A DNA stretch of 39,022 nt from Planctomycetia bacterium (GTDB taxonomy: Bacteria; Planctomycetota; Planctomycetia; Pirellulales; UBA1268): assembly GCA_026401035.1 (NCBI GenBank), contig JAPLNR010000049.1, positions 1 to 39,022 on the forward strand, read 5' to 3'. The position numbers and the translations under genes are program-made. Position 1 is the first letter of the stretch. Each line of letters opens with the position of its first letter. Positions 24,846 through 34,139 of the stretch are shown piece by piece. The notes under the pieces were generated by a model that did not search any database, was not told the DNA's origin, and worked only from the letters and a program-made list of their open reading frames with translations.

Positions 24846-25448
24846 TCAAGCCACCGCTGCGCCACGGGAGGCCCGCACTGCTGCGATCACCGCCGACAGC
24901 CCGGCGAAGATCGCCACGCTCCACGCGACATCGCCCACGGGCATCCAGCGGTAGAACGGCAACGCCGCCACGTAGCAGGCCGCGAGGCCGGCAGGCGTGT
25001 GCGGATAATCGGCCGTCAGCCACCAATAAGCCAGATTCGTCGACAGATAAAAGACGAGCGAACTGGCCAACGCACTGCCGACAACGGCCTTCCAGGCCTT
25101 CCCCGGCACCAGCCGGCTGCCGAGCAGCACCGGCCAAACCGTCGCCGCATAGACCACCGCGGCCATCGTCAGGCTGCCGTAACCGGGCATCGCGAGATTG
25201 CTGATCGCCAACGCCACCAGCGGCACGGTCGCGGCCGCGAAAAGATTCGGGAAGAGGGCGCCGGCGGCCAACGCCACTCCGGCCATCGGTGTCACGTTCC
25301 AGCCCGGCTGCCAGAGGCGGCCCAGCACACCCACCATCACGAGCGCGACCCAGACGGCGCCAAACAGAGGCAGGCCGGAAAACGAATCGCGGCGACTGGT
25401 GGTCGTCGGCGACTGGGAAGCGGTAATTGGTGACGGGGCGAACTTCAT
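24846..25448 (-). CDS. DUF6580 family membrane protein
   Basis: A 200-residue inner-membrane protein with about six hydrophobic segments. The pattern NVTPMAGVALAAGALF early and NLAYWWLTADYPHTPAGLAACYVAALPFYRW later matches what I know as DUF6580, whose function is unknown; ECF-type substrate-binding membrane subunits have a similar size and topology, but I see no specific link. Residues 1-22 are a Ser/Thr-rich cytoplasmic start. The gene is divergent from the fatty-acid operon (111 bases between starts). Confidence 0.75.
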   Translation of the reverse strand: MKFAPSPITASQSPTTTSRRDSFSGLPLFGAVWVALVMVGVLGRLWQPGWNVTPMAGVALAAGALFPNLFAAATVPLVALAISNLAMPGYGSLTMAAVVYAATVWPVLLGSRLVPGKAWKAVVGSALASSLVFYLSTNLAYWWLTADYPHTPAGLAACYVAALPFYRWMPVGDVAWSVAIFAGLSAVIAAVRASRGAAVA

Positions 25449-25559
25449 GGCCGGCCGGAACCTCCGTGTATGGAGCTTGCAAAAGTCCCGATACACTAGC
25501 CGTTTTCCCGGTTCAGGCAAGCGAACCGGCCGGGAGCCGCACCAGACGGAAACACAGCC

Positions 25560-27755
25560 ATGCCGCCCCCCGCACGGGATCTGCGAAGGGAAGCCAAAAC
25601 GCTCACCGTCGAGCGGCTCGACGACGGCGTCGTGGTGCTCTCCTTTTACGTGGGAGACCACCGACAAAACGTCATCACGGAGGATGTGCTCCGCGAGCTC
25701 GCCGCGGCCCTCGACGCGATCGATGCCGGCCCGGAACCGCGGGGCGTGGTCGTGCAATCGGCCCGCGCGGGCTCGTTTTTCGCCGGTGCCGACATCGCGC
25801 GGCTGCAAACGCTCAAGGACAGGTCGCGGACGGAGATCGAACAGCTTTGCGCGGCGGGTCGCGGGCTCTTCGGCCGGCTCTCGGAACGGCCGTGGCCAAG
25901 CCTGGCGGTGATCGACGGCACCTGCCTCGGCGGCGGTCTGGAACTGGCGCTCGGCTGCGACCTGCGAATCGCCACGTCCGAACCGCACACGGTGCTCGGC
26001 CTGCCCGAGGTGAAACTCGGCCTGCTACCGGGCTGGGGGGGCACGGTGCGGCTGGCTCGACTGCTCGGCCCCGGACCAGCGGTGGAACTCGCCGCAGCGG
26101 GTGAAACCATCGACGGCCCCACCGCCGCGCGGATCGGCCTCATCGATGCCTGCGTGCCTGCCACGCAGGCCTTCGCATCGGCGCGGCGGCTGATCGACCA
26201 CCATGCCGACACCCGCGATTATCTCGCCCGCCGCCGCCGGCAGGCGGGTTTCATCGAGCTCGATCCGCAGGAGAGGGCGTTTCTGGAGGCGACCTCGACG
26301 GCCGTGATTCTCGGTCGCACCGGCGGCCATTACCCCGCGCCACCGACGATTCTCGCCACGATTCTCGCCGGCGCTGCGGTCGCTGCCGAAGAGGCCGGTC
26401 ACATCGAGGGGGCAGCGTTTGCAACCCTGGCCCACTCCCCGGTCGCCACGCAGCTGGTGCGTGTGTTTCGACTCGGCGAACGGAATCGGCACGACAGCGG
26501 CATCGACGCCCATTCGATCAACACTCCGGGCGACGATGCCCCGCCGCTGGAGCGGCCCGCCGTCGTGGGCGCTGGCATCATGGGCGCGGGCATCGCGGCC
26601 AGCCACCTGCGGGCCGGCTTCGCGGTGACGCTCGTCGACGTGCAGGCCGAGACGCTTGCCCGGAGCGTGGCCGGGATCCTCGACGAGGCGGCCTGGGACC
26701 GGGCCACGAAGCGGACCGATCCCGCACGGGCGCTCGCGCTCGCCGGCCGGCTCCGCACCGCCACGCAGGCATCCGCTCTGGCCACTGCCGATCTCGTGAT
26801 CGAGAGCGTGCTCGAGCGGACCGACATCAAGCGGCAGGTGCTCGCCGAGATCGAGCAGGTGGTCGGCCCCGACACGGTGATCGCCACTAATACCTCCACC
26901 AACCCGATCACGAAACTCGCGACCGCGCTTGCTGATCCATCGCGGTTCTGCGGCCTCCACTTCTTCAATCCCGTGCGGCGCATGACGCTCGTCGAGGTGG
27001 TTCGCGGCCCGGCCACGAGCGACCGCACGATCGAAATCGCCGTCGCCCATGCCAAGCGGCTGGGCAAGTGCCCGATCGTGGTCCGCGACAGCCCGGGCTT
27101 TCTTGTCAACCGGCTGCTGATGCCCTACCTGCACGAGTCGGTGGAGATGCTCCGCGAAGGGGGCGAGGCGAAGCGGATCGACCGCGTCGCCCGCTCCTTC
27201 GGGATGCCGATGGGGCCGCTGGAACTCTACGACATGATCGGCCTCGACACCGCGTTTTACGCGGGGCTCGTGCTCGACGATGCCTACGGCGACCGGATCG
27301 AGGCCTCGCCCGTGATCCCGGCGCTCGTGCGGTCGGGCCGGCTCGGCTGCAAGAGCGGCGCGGGATTTTATCGCTACGCGATGCGGGGCACGCGGCCCCG
27401 GATCGAGCGGCCCGAAGATGGCGTGGCCGCGCTCATCGAGCCCTACGCGCTCCCCGCGCGGGCGACGAGCGACGGCGTGATCGCCGACCGGCTGCTCCTG
27501 CCCGTCGTGCTCGAGGCGACCCGCGTGCTCGACGAGGGGATCGTTCGCGATGGCCGCGACATCGACCTGGCGGTGATCCACGCCCTCGGGTTTCCGGCGT
27601 TCCGCGGCGGCGTGCTCGCCTGGGCCGACTCGCTCGGCGCCGCCGAGATCATCCGCCGGCTCGCCCCCCTCGCCGACCTCGGCATCCGCATGCACCCCAC
27701 GCCGCGGCTGATCGAGATGGCCCGCAGCGGCGGCCACTTTCTGACAGACGACTGA
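25560..27755 (+). CDS. fadB: Multifunctional enoyl-CoA hydratase / 3-hydroxyacyl-CoA dehydrogenase
   Basis: A 731-residue FadB/FadJ-type protein covering steps 2 and 3 of beta-oxidation. The N-terminal crotonase domain (1-200) has both catalytic Glu in GGGLELALGCD (E128) and LPEVKLGLLPG (E150). The NAD-binding domain starts at VVGAGIMGAGIA (333-344), and the dehydrogenase His is in CGLHFFNPVRRM (H467). C-terminal dehydrogenase domains follow (MGPLELYDMIGLDTA). Length and order match FadJ/FadB. The ATG at 25560 has a weak GGA Shine-Dalgarno. It is the first gene of the operon; the thiolase gene starts 34 bases downstream. Confidence 0.95.
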   Translation: MPPPARDLRREAKTLTVERLDDGVVVLSFYVGDHRQNVITEDVLRELAAALDAIDAGPEPRGVVVQSARAGSFFAGADIARLQTLKDRSRTEIEQLCAAGRGLFGRLSERPWPSLAVIDGTCLGGGLELALGCDLRIATSEPHTVLGLPEVKLGLLPGWGGTVRLARLLGPGPAVELAAAGETIDGPTAARIGLIDACVPATQAFASARRLIDHHADTRDYLARRRRQAGFIELDPQERAFLEATSTAVILGRTGGHYPAPPTILATILAGAAVAAEEAGHIEGAAFATLAHSPVATQLVRVFRLGERNRHDSGIDAHSINTPGDDAPPLERPAVVGAGIMGAGIAASHLRAGFAVTLVDVQAETLARSVAGILDEAAWDRATKRTDPARALALAGRLRTATQASALATADLVIESVLERTDIKRQVLAEIEQVVGPDTVIATNTSTNPITKLATALADPSRFCGLHFFNPVRRMTLVEVVRGPATSDRTIEIAVAHAKRLGKCPIVVRDSPGFLVNRLLMPYLHESVEMLREGGEAKRIDRVARSFGMPMGPLELYDMIGLDTAFYAGLVLDDAYGDRIEASPVIPALVRSGRLGCKSGAGFYRYAMRGTRPRIERPEDGVAALIEPYALPARATSDGVIADRLLLPVVLEATRVLDEGIVRDGRDIDLAVIHALGFPAFRGGVLAWADSLGAAEIIRRLAPLADLGIRMHPTPRLIEMARSGGHFLTDD

Positions 27756-27789
27756 CGGCCCGTCGGCCGCACCTCACGAGACGCCTTTC

Positions 27790-28992
27790 ATGCCCGCTCC
27801 GACTGCCGGTTTTCCACAACGCCCGCCCGAAACGACCCCCGTCGTGGTCGCCTGCTGCCGCACGGCCATCGGCCGGTCGCATGCCGACCGCGGCCTGTTT
27901 CGCAATGTCCGCGGCGACGAGCTCGCGGCGGCGGTCGTGCAGGCCGTCGTCGAGCGGAGTGGTGTCGATCCGGAGTCGATCGAGGACGTGGTGCTCGGCG
28001 CGACCCAGCAGCGGGGCGAACTCGGCGGCAATGTCGCCCGCACGGCGGCGCTCCTCGCCGGCCTGCCGCTGTCGGTCGCGGGCACGACGGTGAACAGGCT
28101 CTGCGGCTCGGGACTGCAGGCGCTCGCGCAGGCCTGCCATGCGATCGCGGCCGGCGCTGAAAACGTACAGGTGGTCGGCGGCGTCGAGCACATGCATCAC
28201 CTGCCGATGGACGCGGCGGTCGACATCCACCCACGGGCCTTCGCGCGGTCGAGCAAGGGAATGCTCTCGATGGGAATGACGGCCGAGCAGCTCGCGGCGG
28301 CACACGGCATCTCGCGCCGCCAGCAGGAGGCCTACGCCCTCGAGAGCCACCGCAGGGCGGCGGCCGCGGCCGACAGCGGCCTCTTCGACGACGAGATCGT
28401 GCCCGTTTTCGGACACGACGAGGCCGGCGCCCTCTTCGAGGCGATCCACGACCAGTCGATCCGCCGCGACACGAGCCTCGCGGGGATGGCCGCGCTCGAG
28501 CCGGCGTTTCTGCCCAAGCTCGGCACGATCACCGCGGCCACGAGCGCGCCGTTGAGCGACGGCGCCGCGGCGCTCATGGTGATGTCGGCGGCGGAGGCCC
28601 GGCGGCAACAGCTCGAACCGCTCGTCCGCGTGGTGACGACGGCCGTGGTCGGCGTGCCGCCGGCCGCGATGGGCACCGGGCCGGTGGCCGCGACGCAAAA
28701 ACTCCTCGCCCGCGCCGGGCTCGCGATCGGCGACGTCGATCTCATCGAACTCAACGAGGCCTTCGCCGCGCAGGCACTCCACTGCATCGAGGCGTTGGGG
28801 CTCGACCCGGAGCGGGTCAACGTGCGGGGCGGGTCGCTCGCGATCGGCCATCCGTTGGGGGCCAGCGGCGCGCGGATCGCCACGACGCTCATCCATGCCA
28901 TGCGGGAATCGGGAGCCCGGCTCGGCCTGGCCACGATGTGCATCGGCCTTGGCCAGGGCATCGCCCTGCTCTTCGAGCGGGTGGAATCATGA
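27790..28992 (+). CDS. fadA: Acetyl-CoA C-acyltransferase (3-ketoacyl-CoA thiolase)
   Basis: A 400-residue thiolase for the last step of beta-oxidation. The acyl-binding Cys is in NRLCGSGLQAL (C105). The second active-site segments are AIGHPLGASGARI with the catalytic His and CIGLGQG with the second Cys. Family motif NEAFAAQAL is also present. The stop codon overlaps the start of the next gene (ATGA, 28989-28992), which indicates translational coupling. It probably forms a complex with the upstream FadB-type protein, as in other FadAB systems. Confidence 0.95.
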   Translation: MPAPTAGFPQRPPETTPVVVACCRTAIGRSHADRGLFRNVRGDELAAAVVQAVVERSGVDPESIEDVVLGATQQRGELGGNVARTAALLAGLPLSVAGTTVNRLCGSGLQALAQACHAIAAGAENVQVVGGVEHMHHLPMDAAVDIHPRAFARSSKGMLSMGMTAEQLAAAHGISRRQQEAYALESHRRAAAAADSGLFDDEIVPVFGHDEAGALFEAIHDQSIRRDTSLAGMAALEPAFLPKLGTITAATSAPLSDGAAALMVMSAAEARRQQLEPLVRVVTTAVVGVPPAAMGTGPVAATQKLLARAGLAIGDVDLIELNEAFAAQALHCIEALGLDPERVNVRGGSLAIGHPLGASGARIATTLIHAMRESGARLGLATMCIGLGQGIALLFERVES

Positions 28993-31900
28993 CGGCGATG
29001 GCGGGCACGCTCGCAACGACGGGCCGGGCGGAGCCGGCGGCGGTTGGCGGCGGGCCGGTCGTCGGATCGCTCGTGGAGCTGCTCCGCGCACGGTGCGTGG
29101 ATGCATTTGATCGGCCGGCCATCGTCGAACCAACCGGGCGGGCGGGACCGCAGCCGGGCCGTATGCCCGAGGCATATGCCACGACACGGGAACTCTCGTG
29201 GGGCGTGTTGATCGCGGCGGCGGTCGACCTGGCCGCGCACTTCGAGCGGTCAGGCCTCGGTCGCGGCGACCGGCTCGCGCATATCGGACCGCAGTCGCCG
29301 GAATGGATCGTCGTCGACCTCGCCTGCCTGCTCTCCGGCATCGTGCATGTGGCCCTGCATGCCGACGAGCCGCGGGCCGCCCTCGTTGAGCAACTGGGCT
29401 GGCTGGCTCCGCAGGGCATCGTCTGCAGCGGCGGACCGTTCTGCAGTGGTAGACAGCGGACACCGTTGCGGCAGGATCTGCCACCGACGCTCAAGACGAT
29501 CGACCTGCCAGCCACCCTATTCCCCGGTCTGTCTCCCGGTCTGTTGGCGGCGCGAACGGCAGACCAGCCGACCGTGCTGGCCGACCTGGATCGTCGCGTT
29601 CGAGACTGCGACCCCGATACCCCTGCCGCGATCTTTCTTTCCTCGGGCACGACCGGGCTGCCGCACGGAGTGGTGCACTGCCAGCGGGCGCTGGCGTGGA
29701 ACGCGGCCGCGGCGACGGCGGTGTTTCTCGACGATCCCCGCGACGTGCGGCTGGCCTGGCTGCCGCTGAGCCATGCGCTCGCCCGCACCGGTGATCTCTA
29801 CACGGCGCTCGTCCGCGGCAGCTGCCTGAATCTCGCGACCGATCGGCGGCGTCTACTCGCCGCCTGCCTGGCGGCGCCACCGACCGTGATCCTGGGTGTG
29901 CCGGCGCTTTTCGAGCGGCTGGAGCGCGGCGTGCGGGCGGGCACGATTCCGAATCTGCCAACGGCGCTCGGCGGCCGCGTGCGGGTCTGCGTGTCGGGCG
30001 GCGCGCCGCTGAAGGAGCGGACGGCGGCGGCCTTTGCGGACTGGGGCGTGCCGCTCGTCGAGGGTTACGGTCTCGCCGAGGCCGGTCCCGTGGTGACGCT
30101 CTCCAATCCCCGCAACGCCCGGCCGGGCCGCGTGGGGCCGGCGCTCGACGGCGTGGAACTGATGATCGACGCGCGGCCGGAAACCCGCGGACAGCTCCTC
30201 GTGCGCACGCCGAGCCGCGCAGTCGACGTGCTGCAACCGCAGGGACAGGATGCGGCCGCTGCGAAATGGAACCACGACGGCTGGCTCCAGACCGGCGATC
30301 TCGCCGAGATCGATGGCGACGGCCACGTGCGGATCACGGGCCGGCTCGTCGACGGCCTCGTGCTCGCCAGCGGCCTGAAGCTGCCGCCCGCCGAGGTGGA
30401 GCGGGTGCTCGCGGAGGATGCCGCGATCGCGCAGGTCTGCGTGATCGGCAACGGTCTGCCCTGGCCGGTGGCGGTCATCGTGCCCGAGCCCGACGTGCTA
30501 CGGGGGGCGATCCGGCGGCTGGGGCTGCGGGTGTTCAGCCGCCGACAGGCGCTCAGGCATCCAAAAATTCTGCAGTGGCTCGCGCGGCGGCTCGCGTGGC
30601 GGCAGCGGAGCCTGCCACGGGCCTGGCGGGTGCGGCGGGCGGTGCTCATCGGCCGGCCGTTCGATGCCGCCCACGGCGAGGCGACGCCGGCGCTCAAGCT
30701 CAAACGCCACGCGATCGCGAACCATTTCCAGTGGGTGCTCGACGCGGCCGCCACCGACGAGACCCCGCAGTGGCTCGCCACCGTACCGGTGGAACAGGCT
30801 GCCGGCCAACCCGACGCACGGCGACACGACGCGGTGCAACATGAAACGCCGCAACCATGCTCTCGGCAGGGTGAAACCATGCGCTCCGGCCACGCCAGCC
30901 AGGCCAGCCACGTCGCCGCGGTGCTCTGGAGCCCCCGTGACTCGGCCAGTGGCTTTGCCGACGCAGCAGCCCGCTCCGCCGCGGCGCCGCGGGCGGCCGT
31001 GACCACGATTCTCGAGCAGGCCGACCGCACGATCGACGGCCTGCGGCTCGACGCCACGCTCTATGATCCACTCGCAGATTCCCACCACCTGCCACCGCCG
31101 CCGATCGCCGACGCGCCGCCGCCGCCACGGGGAATTTTTTCCCGCACCGCCGAGGAGGCGCTCGGCGCGATCGGCTTCTGGGGGCTGGCCGTACCCGAAC
31201 CGTTCGGCGGCACCGGCTGCACGCTGCAGGAACTCGCCGCCGCGATCACCCGGATGGCGGCGAACGCGCCCACGGCGGCGGGCATGCTCTCGGTGCATTC
31301 GTCGATCGGCGCGGTCGGTTCGCTGGCCGCCTTCGGCACGGCCGACCAGCAGGCCCGCCACCTGCCCGGCCTTGCGCAGGGCAGACCGCTGTCGATCTTC
31401 GGTGCCACGGAGCCGGGCGCGGGGTGCGACCTTTCCGCCATCCGCGCCGTGGTCGAGCGCACCGGAGACCGCCTGCTGCTCACCGGCACGAAGATGTTCA
31501 TCACGGGGGCCACCCATGGCCGGCTCGTAAAAGTGCTCGCCCTGCTCGACGGCCTTCCTGCCGTGGCCCTCGCGCGGCTCCCCGACGCGGATACCGACAG
31601 CTTCCGCCTGCGGCACTACGCGCTCCATCCGCTCAAGCATGCCCACAACGCGGCCCTCGAATTCAACCGCTTCGAGATCGATGCCGCCAACCTGCTGCTT
31701 GCGCCGCCCGACAGGCACGGCCATGCCGACGCCATGAAGATCATCTGGCACGGGCTCAACCGCGGACGGATCACGCTCACGGCCCAGGCCGCCGGCACGC
31801 TGCGAATCCTGCGTGGACAAGCCGCGGCCCATGCGCGGAGCCGCCGGACCTGGGGCGAACCGATCGCCGCGCGGCAGCTCGTGCAGGGTCGGCTCGCGCG

Positions 31901-32615
31901 GATCGCGGCCCGCACGATCGCCTGCGACGCGCTCGCTGCCTGGGCGGCCGACTGCGTCGACGCAGGCCAGACCGGCGAACTCGAGGCGATCACGGCGAAG
32001 ATCGTCGCGGGGGAGTGCGTCCGCGAATCGGCGATCGACGCGCTCGGCGTGCACGGGGGCCGCGCCTTCCTGGTCGGCCATCCGCTCGGCGACTCGTTCC
32101 ACGACCATCTGGCCGTGACGGTCTACGAAGGGGAGAGCGACCTCCTCGGCCTCGCCCTCTTCAAGGGGCTGGCCAGACAGCATCCGCTCGCCGCGGTTTC
32201 ACGCGGCACGTCGGCCGCCCGCCGCGCCGCCGCCTGGCTCGCCTGGCGGGTGGGCTCGATGGCGGGCGACTCCCGGCAGGATGCCGCGATCCTCGACGCT
32301 GCCCTGCGCGACCACGCCCGGCATGCCCGCCGCGGTCTGTCGACGGTCGCCCGGCGCATCGACCGCGCGATCCGTCGCCACGGGAAAGACCTCGCCGAAC
32401 GGCAACTCGAGATCGGCGCGCTCTCGGCGGAGGTTCGCGATCTTGTGAGCGTGCTCGCCGTCGCCCACCACGCCGATGCCGCCGGCGACGACACGCTGCT
32501 GCTTCCGGCCGACTGCTGGTGCCGCCTGGCCGGCAGCCGCGCATCCGGACGCCGGCTCACCGCGGCCGATCACACGCGGCTGGCGGAACTGGGAAAGCAC
32601 ATCGTGACAGGCTGA
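28989..32615 (+). CDS. Acyl-CoA synthetase / acyl-CoA dehydrogenase fusion (FadD-FadE-like)
   Basis: A 1208-residue fusion. Residues 25-580 are an AMP-forming acyl-CoA synthetase: SSGTTGLPHG (218-227), GYGLAEAGPVV (359-369), GWLQTGDLAEIDGDG (431-445) and the catalytic-Lys segment TPALKLKRH (566-574). A linker of about 80 residues follows. Residues 710-1070 are an acyl-CoA dehydrogenase, with the FAD/substrate segment IFGATEPGAGCDLS (803-816) and VYEGESDLLG containing the probable base E1047. A roughly 140-residue C-terminal helical tail follows. Together the halves activate a fatty acid and make the trans-2-enoyl-CoA. The phosphate loop has His where Lys is usual. The start overlaps the thiolase stop; the TGA stop sits in a palindromic repeat. 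Confidence 0.92.
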   Translation: MTAMAGTLATTGRAEPAAVGGGPVVGSLVELLRARCVDAFDRPAIVEPTGRAGPQPGRMPEAYATTRELSWGVLIAAAVDLAAHFERSGLGRGDRLAHIGPQSPEWIVVDLACLLSGIVHVALHADEPRAALVEQLGWLAPQGIVCSGGPFCSGRQRTPLRQDLPPTLKTIDLPATLFPGLSPGLLAARTADQPTVLADLDRRVRDCDPDTPAAIFLSSGTTGLPHGVVHCQRALAWNAAAATAVFLDDPRDVRLAWLPLSHALARTGDLYTALVRGSCLNLATDRRRLLAACLAAPPTVILGVPALFERLERGVRAGTIPNLPTALGGRVRVCVSGGAPLKERTAAAFADWGVPLVEGYGLAEAGPVVTLSNPRNARPGRVGPALDGVELMIDARPETRGQLLVRTPSRAVDVLQPQGQDAAAAKWNHDGWLQTGDLAEIDGDGHVRITGRLVDGLVLASGLKLPPAEVERVLAEDAAIAQVCVIGNGLPWPVAVIVPEPDVLRGAIRRLGLRVFSRRQALRHPKILQWLARRLAWRQRSLPRAWRVRRAVLIGRPFDAAHGEATPALKLKRHAIANHFQWVLDAAATDETPQWLATVPVEQAAGQPDARRHDAVQHETPQPCSRQGETMRSGHASQASHVAAVLWSPRDSASGFADAAARSAAAPRAAVTTILEQADRTIDGLRLDATLYDPLADSHHLPPPPIADAPPPPRGIFSRTAEEALGAIGFWGLAVPEPFGGTGCTLQELAAAITRMAANAPTAAGMLSVHSSIGAVGSLAAFGTADQQARHLPGLAQGRPLSIFGATEPGAGCDLSAIRAVVERTGDRLLLTGTKMFITGATHGRLVKVLALLDGLPAVALARLPDADTDSFRLRHYALHPLKHAHNAALEFNRFEIDAANLLLAPPDRHGHADAMKIIWHGLNRGRITLTAQAAGTLRILRGQAAAHARSRRTWGEPIAARQLVQGRLARIAARTIACDALAAWAADCVDAGQTGELEAITAKIVAGECVRESAIDALGVHGGRAFLVGHPLGDSFHDHLAVTVYEGESDLLGLALFKGLARQHPLAAVSRGTSAARRAAAWLAWRVGSMAGDSRQDAAILDAALRDHARHARRGLSTVARRIDRAIRRHGKDLAERQLEIGALSAEVRDLVSVLAVAHHADAAGDDTLLLPADCWCRLAGSRASGRRLTAADHTRLAELGKHIVTG

Positions 32616-32686
32616 AGCCTGGATATTTGCGGCTAGCCTCTTCCAACGGAAGAGGGGCTGATGCAGTGACAGGCTGAAGCCTGTCC
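32606..32686. repeat. Palindromic repeat units (locus 4)
   Basis: 32606-32621 (GACAGGCTGAAGCCTG) and 32668-32686 (GACAGGCTGAAGCCTGTCC). The first unit contains the TGA stop of the synthetase/dehydrogenase gene (32613-32615) within its arm: the last residues V-T-G are read from the repeat itself. Confidence 0.85.
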
Positions 32687-32708
32687 TCCTTCAGCACCTG
32701 CGACTGCC

Positions 32709-32879
32709 GATGCTGAGGAGCCGGTCGGGGGCACGCGCAGGAGACGCAGACAATTGCGCCTCACGGAAGATTCACAATCGCCCACGAGCCTCCTGTAGCA
32801 CACCGCAGGTGGGTCGGAGACCTCACTTCCGCGGCTCCGAGCATGTCACCGCCGGCGACCAATGCGGGTTGTTTGCACA
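32709..32879 (+). repeat. Dispersed hairpin repeat, copy E (degenerate)
   Basis: The 5' block GATGCTGAGGAGCCGG (32709-32724) and 3' block CGGCGACCAATGCGGGTTG followed by TTTGCACA match the family, while the interior of about 110 bases is unrelated. It fills most of the 293-base gap between the convergent synthetase fusion and sppA genes, where no gene is evident. Confidence 0.6.
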
Positions 32880-32890
32880 GGGCAGGGGAC

Positions 32891-32912
32891 GACAGGCTGA
32901 AGCCTGTCCTAC
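32891..32912. repeat. Palindromic repeat (locus 5)
   Basis: A perfect 22-base unit: GACAGGCT, loop GA, AGCCTGTC, CTAC. Read on the minus strand its edge supplies the TAG stop of sppA (32909-32911). Confidence 0.9.
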
Positions 32913-33991
32913 GGTTGGCTGGCAATGACGGCGGGCCACCAGCTGCAGAGGTACCAGGCCCGCGGCGTCGTCCACTCGGCGAATGCTTCGACCGAGAGCC
33001 TCGCTCCCGGGCCGGCGCCGCCGAGCACCTCGTCGATGAGACCCCGCTGCCGCGTGTATTTCACGACGCGGGCCGTGTCTTTCGTCAGACCGGCGAGCTC
33101 CACGGCGCGGTCGACGGCGTCTTCGAGGAAGCCGATCCGGTCGACGAGCCCCGCCTCCTGCGCCTGCTTCGCGGTGAAGATCTGCCCGGTGGCGACCTGC
33201 GCCACCTTCGCGTCGTCGAGCTTGGGGCGGCCCTCCTTCACGATCTCCTTGAACCGCGAAAACATGTCGTCGACGAGACTCTGCAGGATCTTCCGTTCGC
33301 GGGCGGCGAGTTCCGGCGTGCGTTCCTTCGTGGGGCTGAGCATCTCCTTGAGCGGCCCGCTGGAGATCGAGTCGTCCTCGATGTCGAGCTTCTTCATCAG
33401 CTTTGAAAGGTCGAAGTGCGGAATGATCACGCCGATCGAGCCGGTGAGCGTGGCCGGCTCGGCGAAGATCACGTCGTCGCGGCCCCCGTTGGCCATGGCG
33501 ATGTAGTAGCCGCCGCTGGCGGCGATGCCCCCCATGCTGACAACGACCGGCAATTCCCGCGCCTTTGCGAGGCGTGCCAGCCTGTAGTGGATCTCGTCGC
33601 TGCCGCTGACGGTGCCGCCGGGGGAATCGACCCGGAGCACGATCGCCTCGACGCTCTCGTCCTCCTCGATGCGGTCGAGCTGCCAGCGGGCGAAGCCGTC
33701 GCCGCCCATGATCGCCCCCGAGACGTCGACGATCGCCACCTTCGCAGCCGCCGACTTGGCGAGCGAATGATATTTCTCGACCACGCGGCCGTCCTTCTGA
33801 AAATACTGGGCCAGGGCGCCGGCGCTGGACAGGGCCGTCAGCAGCGACAGCCCCGCGATCGTCCACGCGATCCTGGTGCCCCAGCGGCCCCAGAGGCTGC
33901 CCTGCTCGAGGATCACCCGCGTGACCGGCGGCGGCGCCGATGGGTCGAGGAGCGGGCGAGTGGCGGGCTGAAGCGTCCGTTCGATGTCCAT
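32909..33991 (-). CDS. sppA: Signal peptide peptidase SppA (S49 serine protease)
   Basis: A 360-residue membrane-anchored protease that degrades cleaved signal peptides. One transmembrane helix at about 40-62 (GTRIAWTIAGLSLLTALSSA) precedes the catalytic domain. The Ser nucleophile is in GGIAASGGYYIAMAN and the general-base Lys in SSGPLKEMLSP, the arrangement of short (Bacillus-type) SppA. VDSPGGTVSGSDEI is the conserved segment before them. It is divergent from the sugar isomerase-like gene, with 148 bases between starts. The stop codon and C-terminus (VIASQP) run directly into a palindromic repeat. Confidence 0.94.
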   Translation of the reverse strand: MDIERTLQPATRPLLDPSAPPPVTRVILEQGSLWGRWGTRIAWTIAGLSLLTALSSAGALAQYFQKDGRVVEKYHSLAKSAAAKVAIVDVSGAIMGGDGFARWQLDRIEEDESVEAIVLRVDSPGGTVSGSDEIHYRLARLAKARELPVVVSMGGIAASGGYYIAMANGGRDDVIFAEPATLTGSIGVIIPHFDLSKLMKKLDIEDDSISSGPLKEMLSPTKERTPELAARERKILQSLVDDMFSRFKEIVKEGRPKLDDAKVAQVATGQIFTAKQAQEAGLVDRIGFLEDAVDRAVELAGLTKDTARVVKYTRQRGLIDEVLGGAGPGARLSVEAFAEWTTPRAWYLCSWWPAVIASQP

Positions 33992-34139
33992 GAATCCGAT
34001 TTCTCCAGACGAAGTGTGGCCCGCGAAACGGTGCCGCCGAATTATGTTGCCAGTTTTCCTCGTTCGCGGCTACCTTCTGGAGCAGCGAACAAGCTTGAGC
34101 TGCGAAGAACAGGTTCCCCGGAACGAGGAGAGTGACGAC

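Noticed and set aside
30498..32183. Minus-strand open frame of 561 codons opposite the synthetase/dehydrogenase fusion
   Set aside because: It is an antisense shadow without motifs, inside a gene with intact catalytic signatures on the plus strand.
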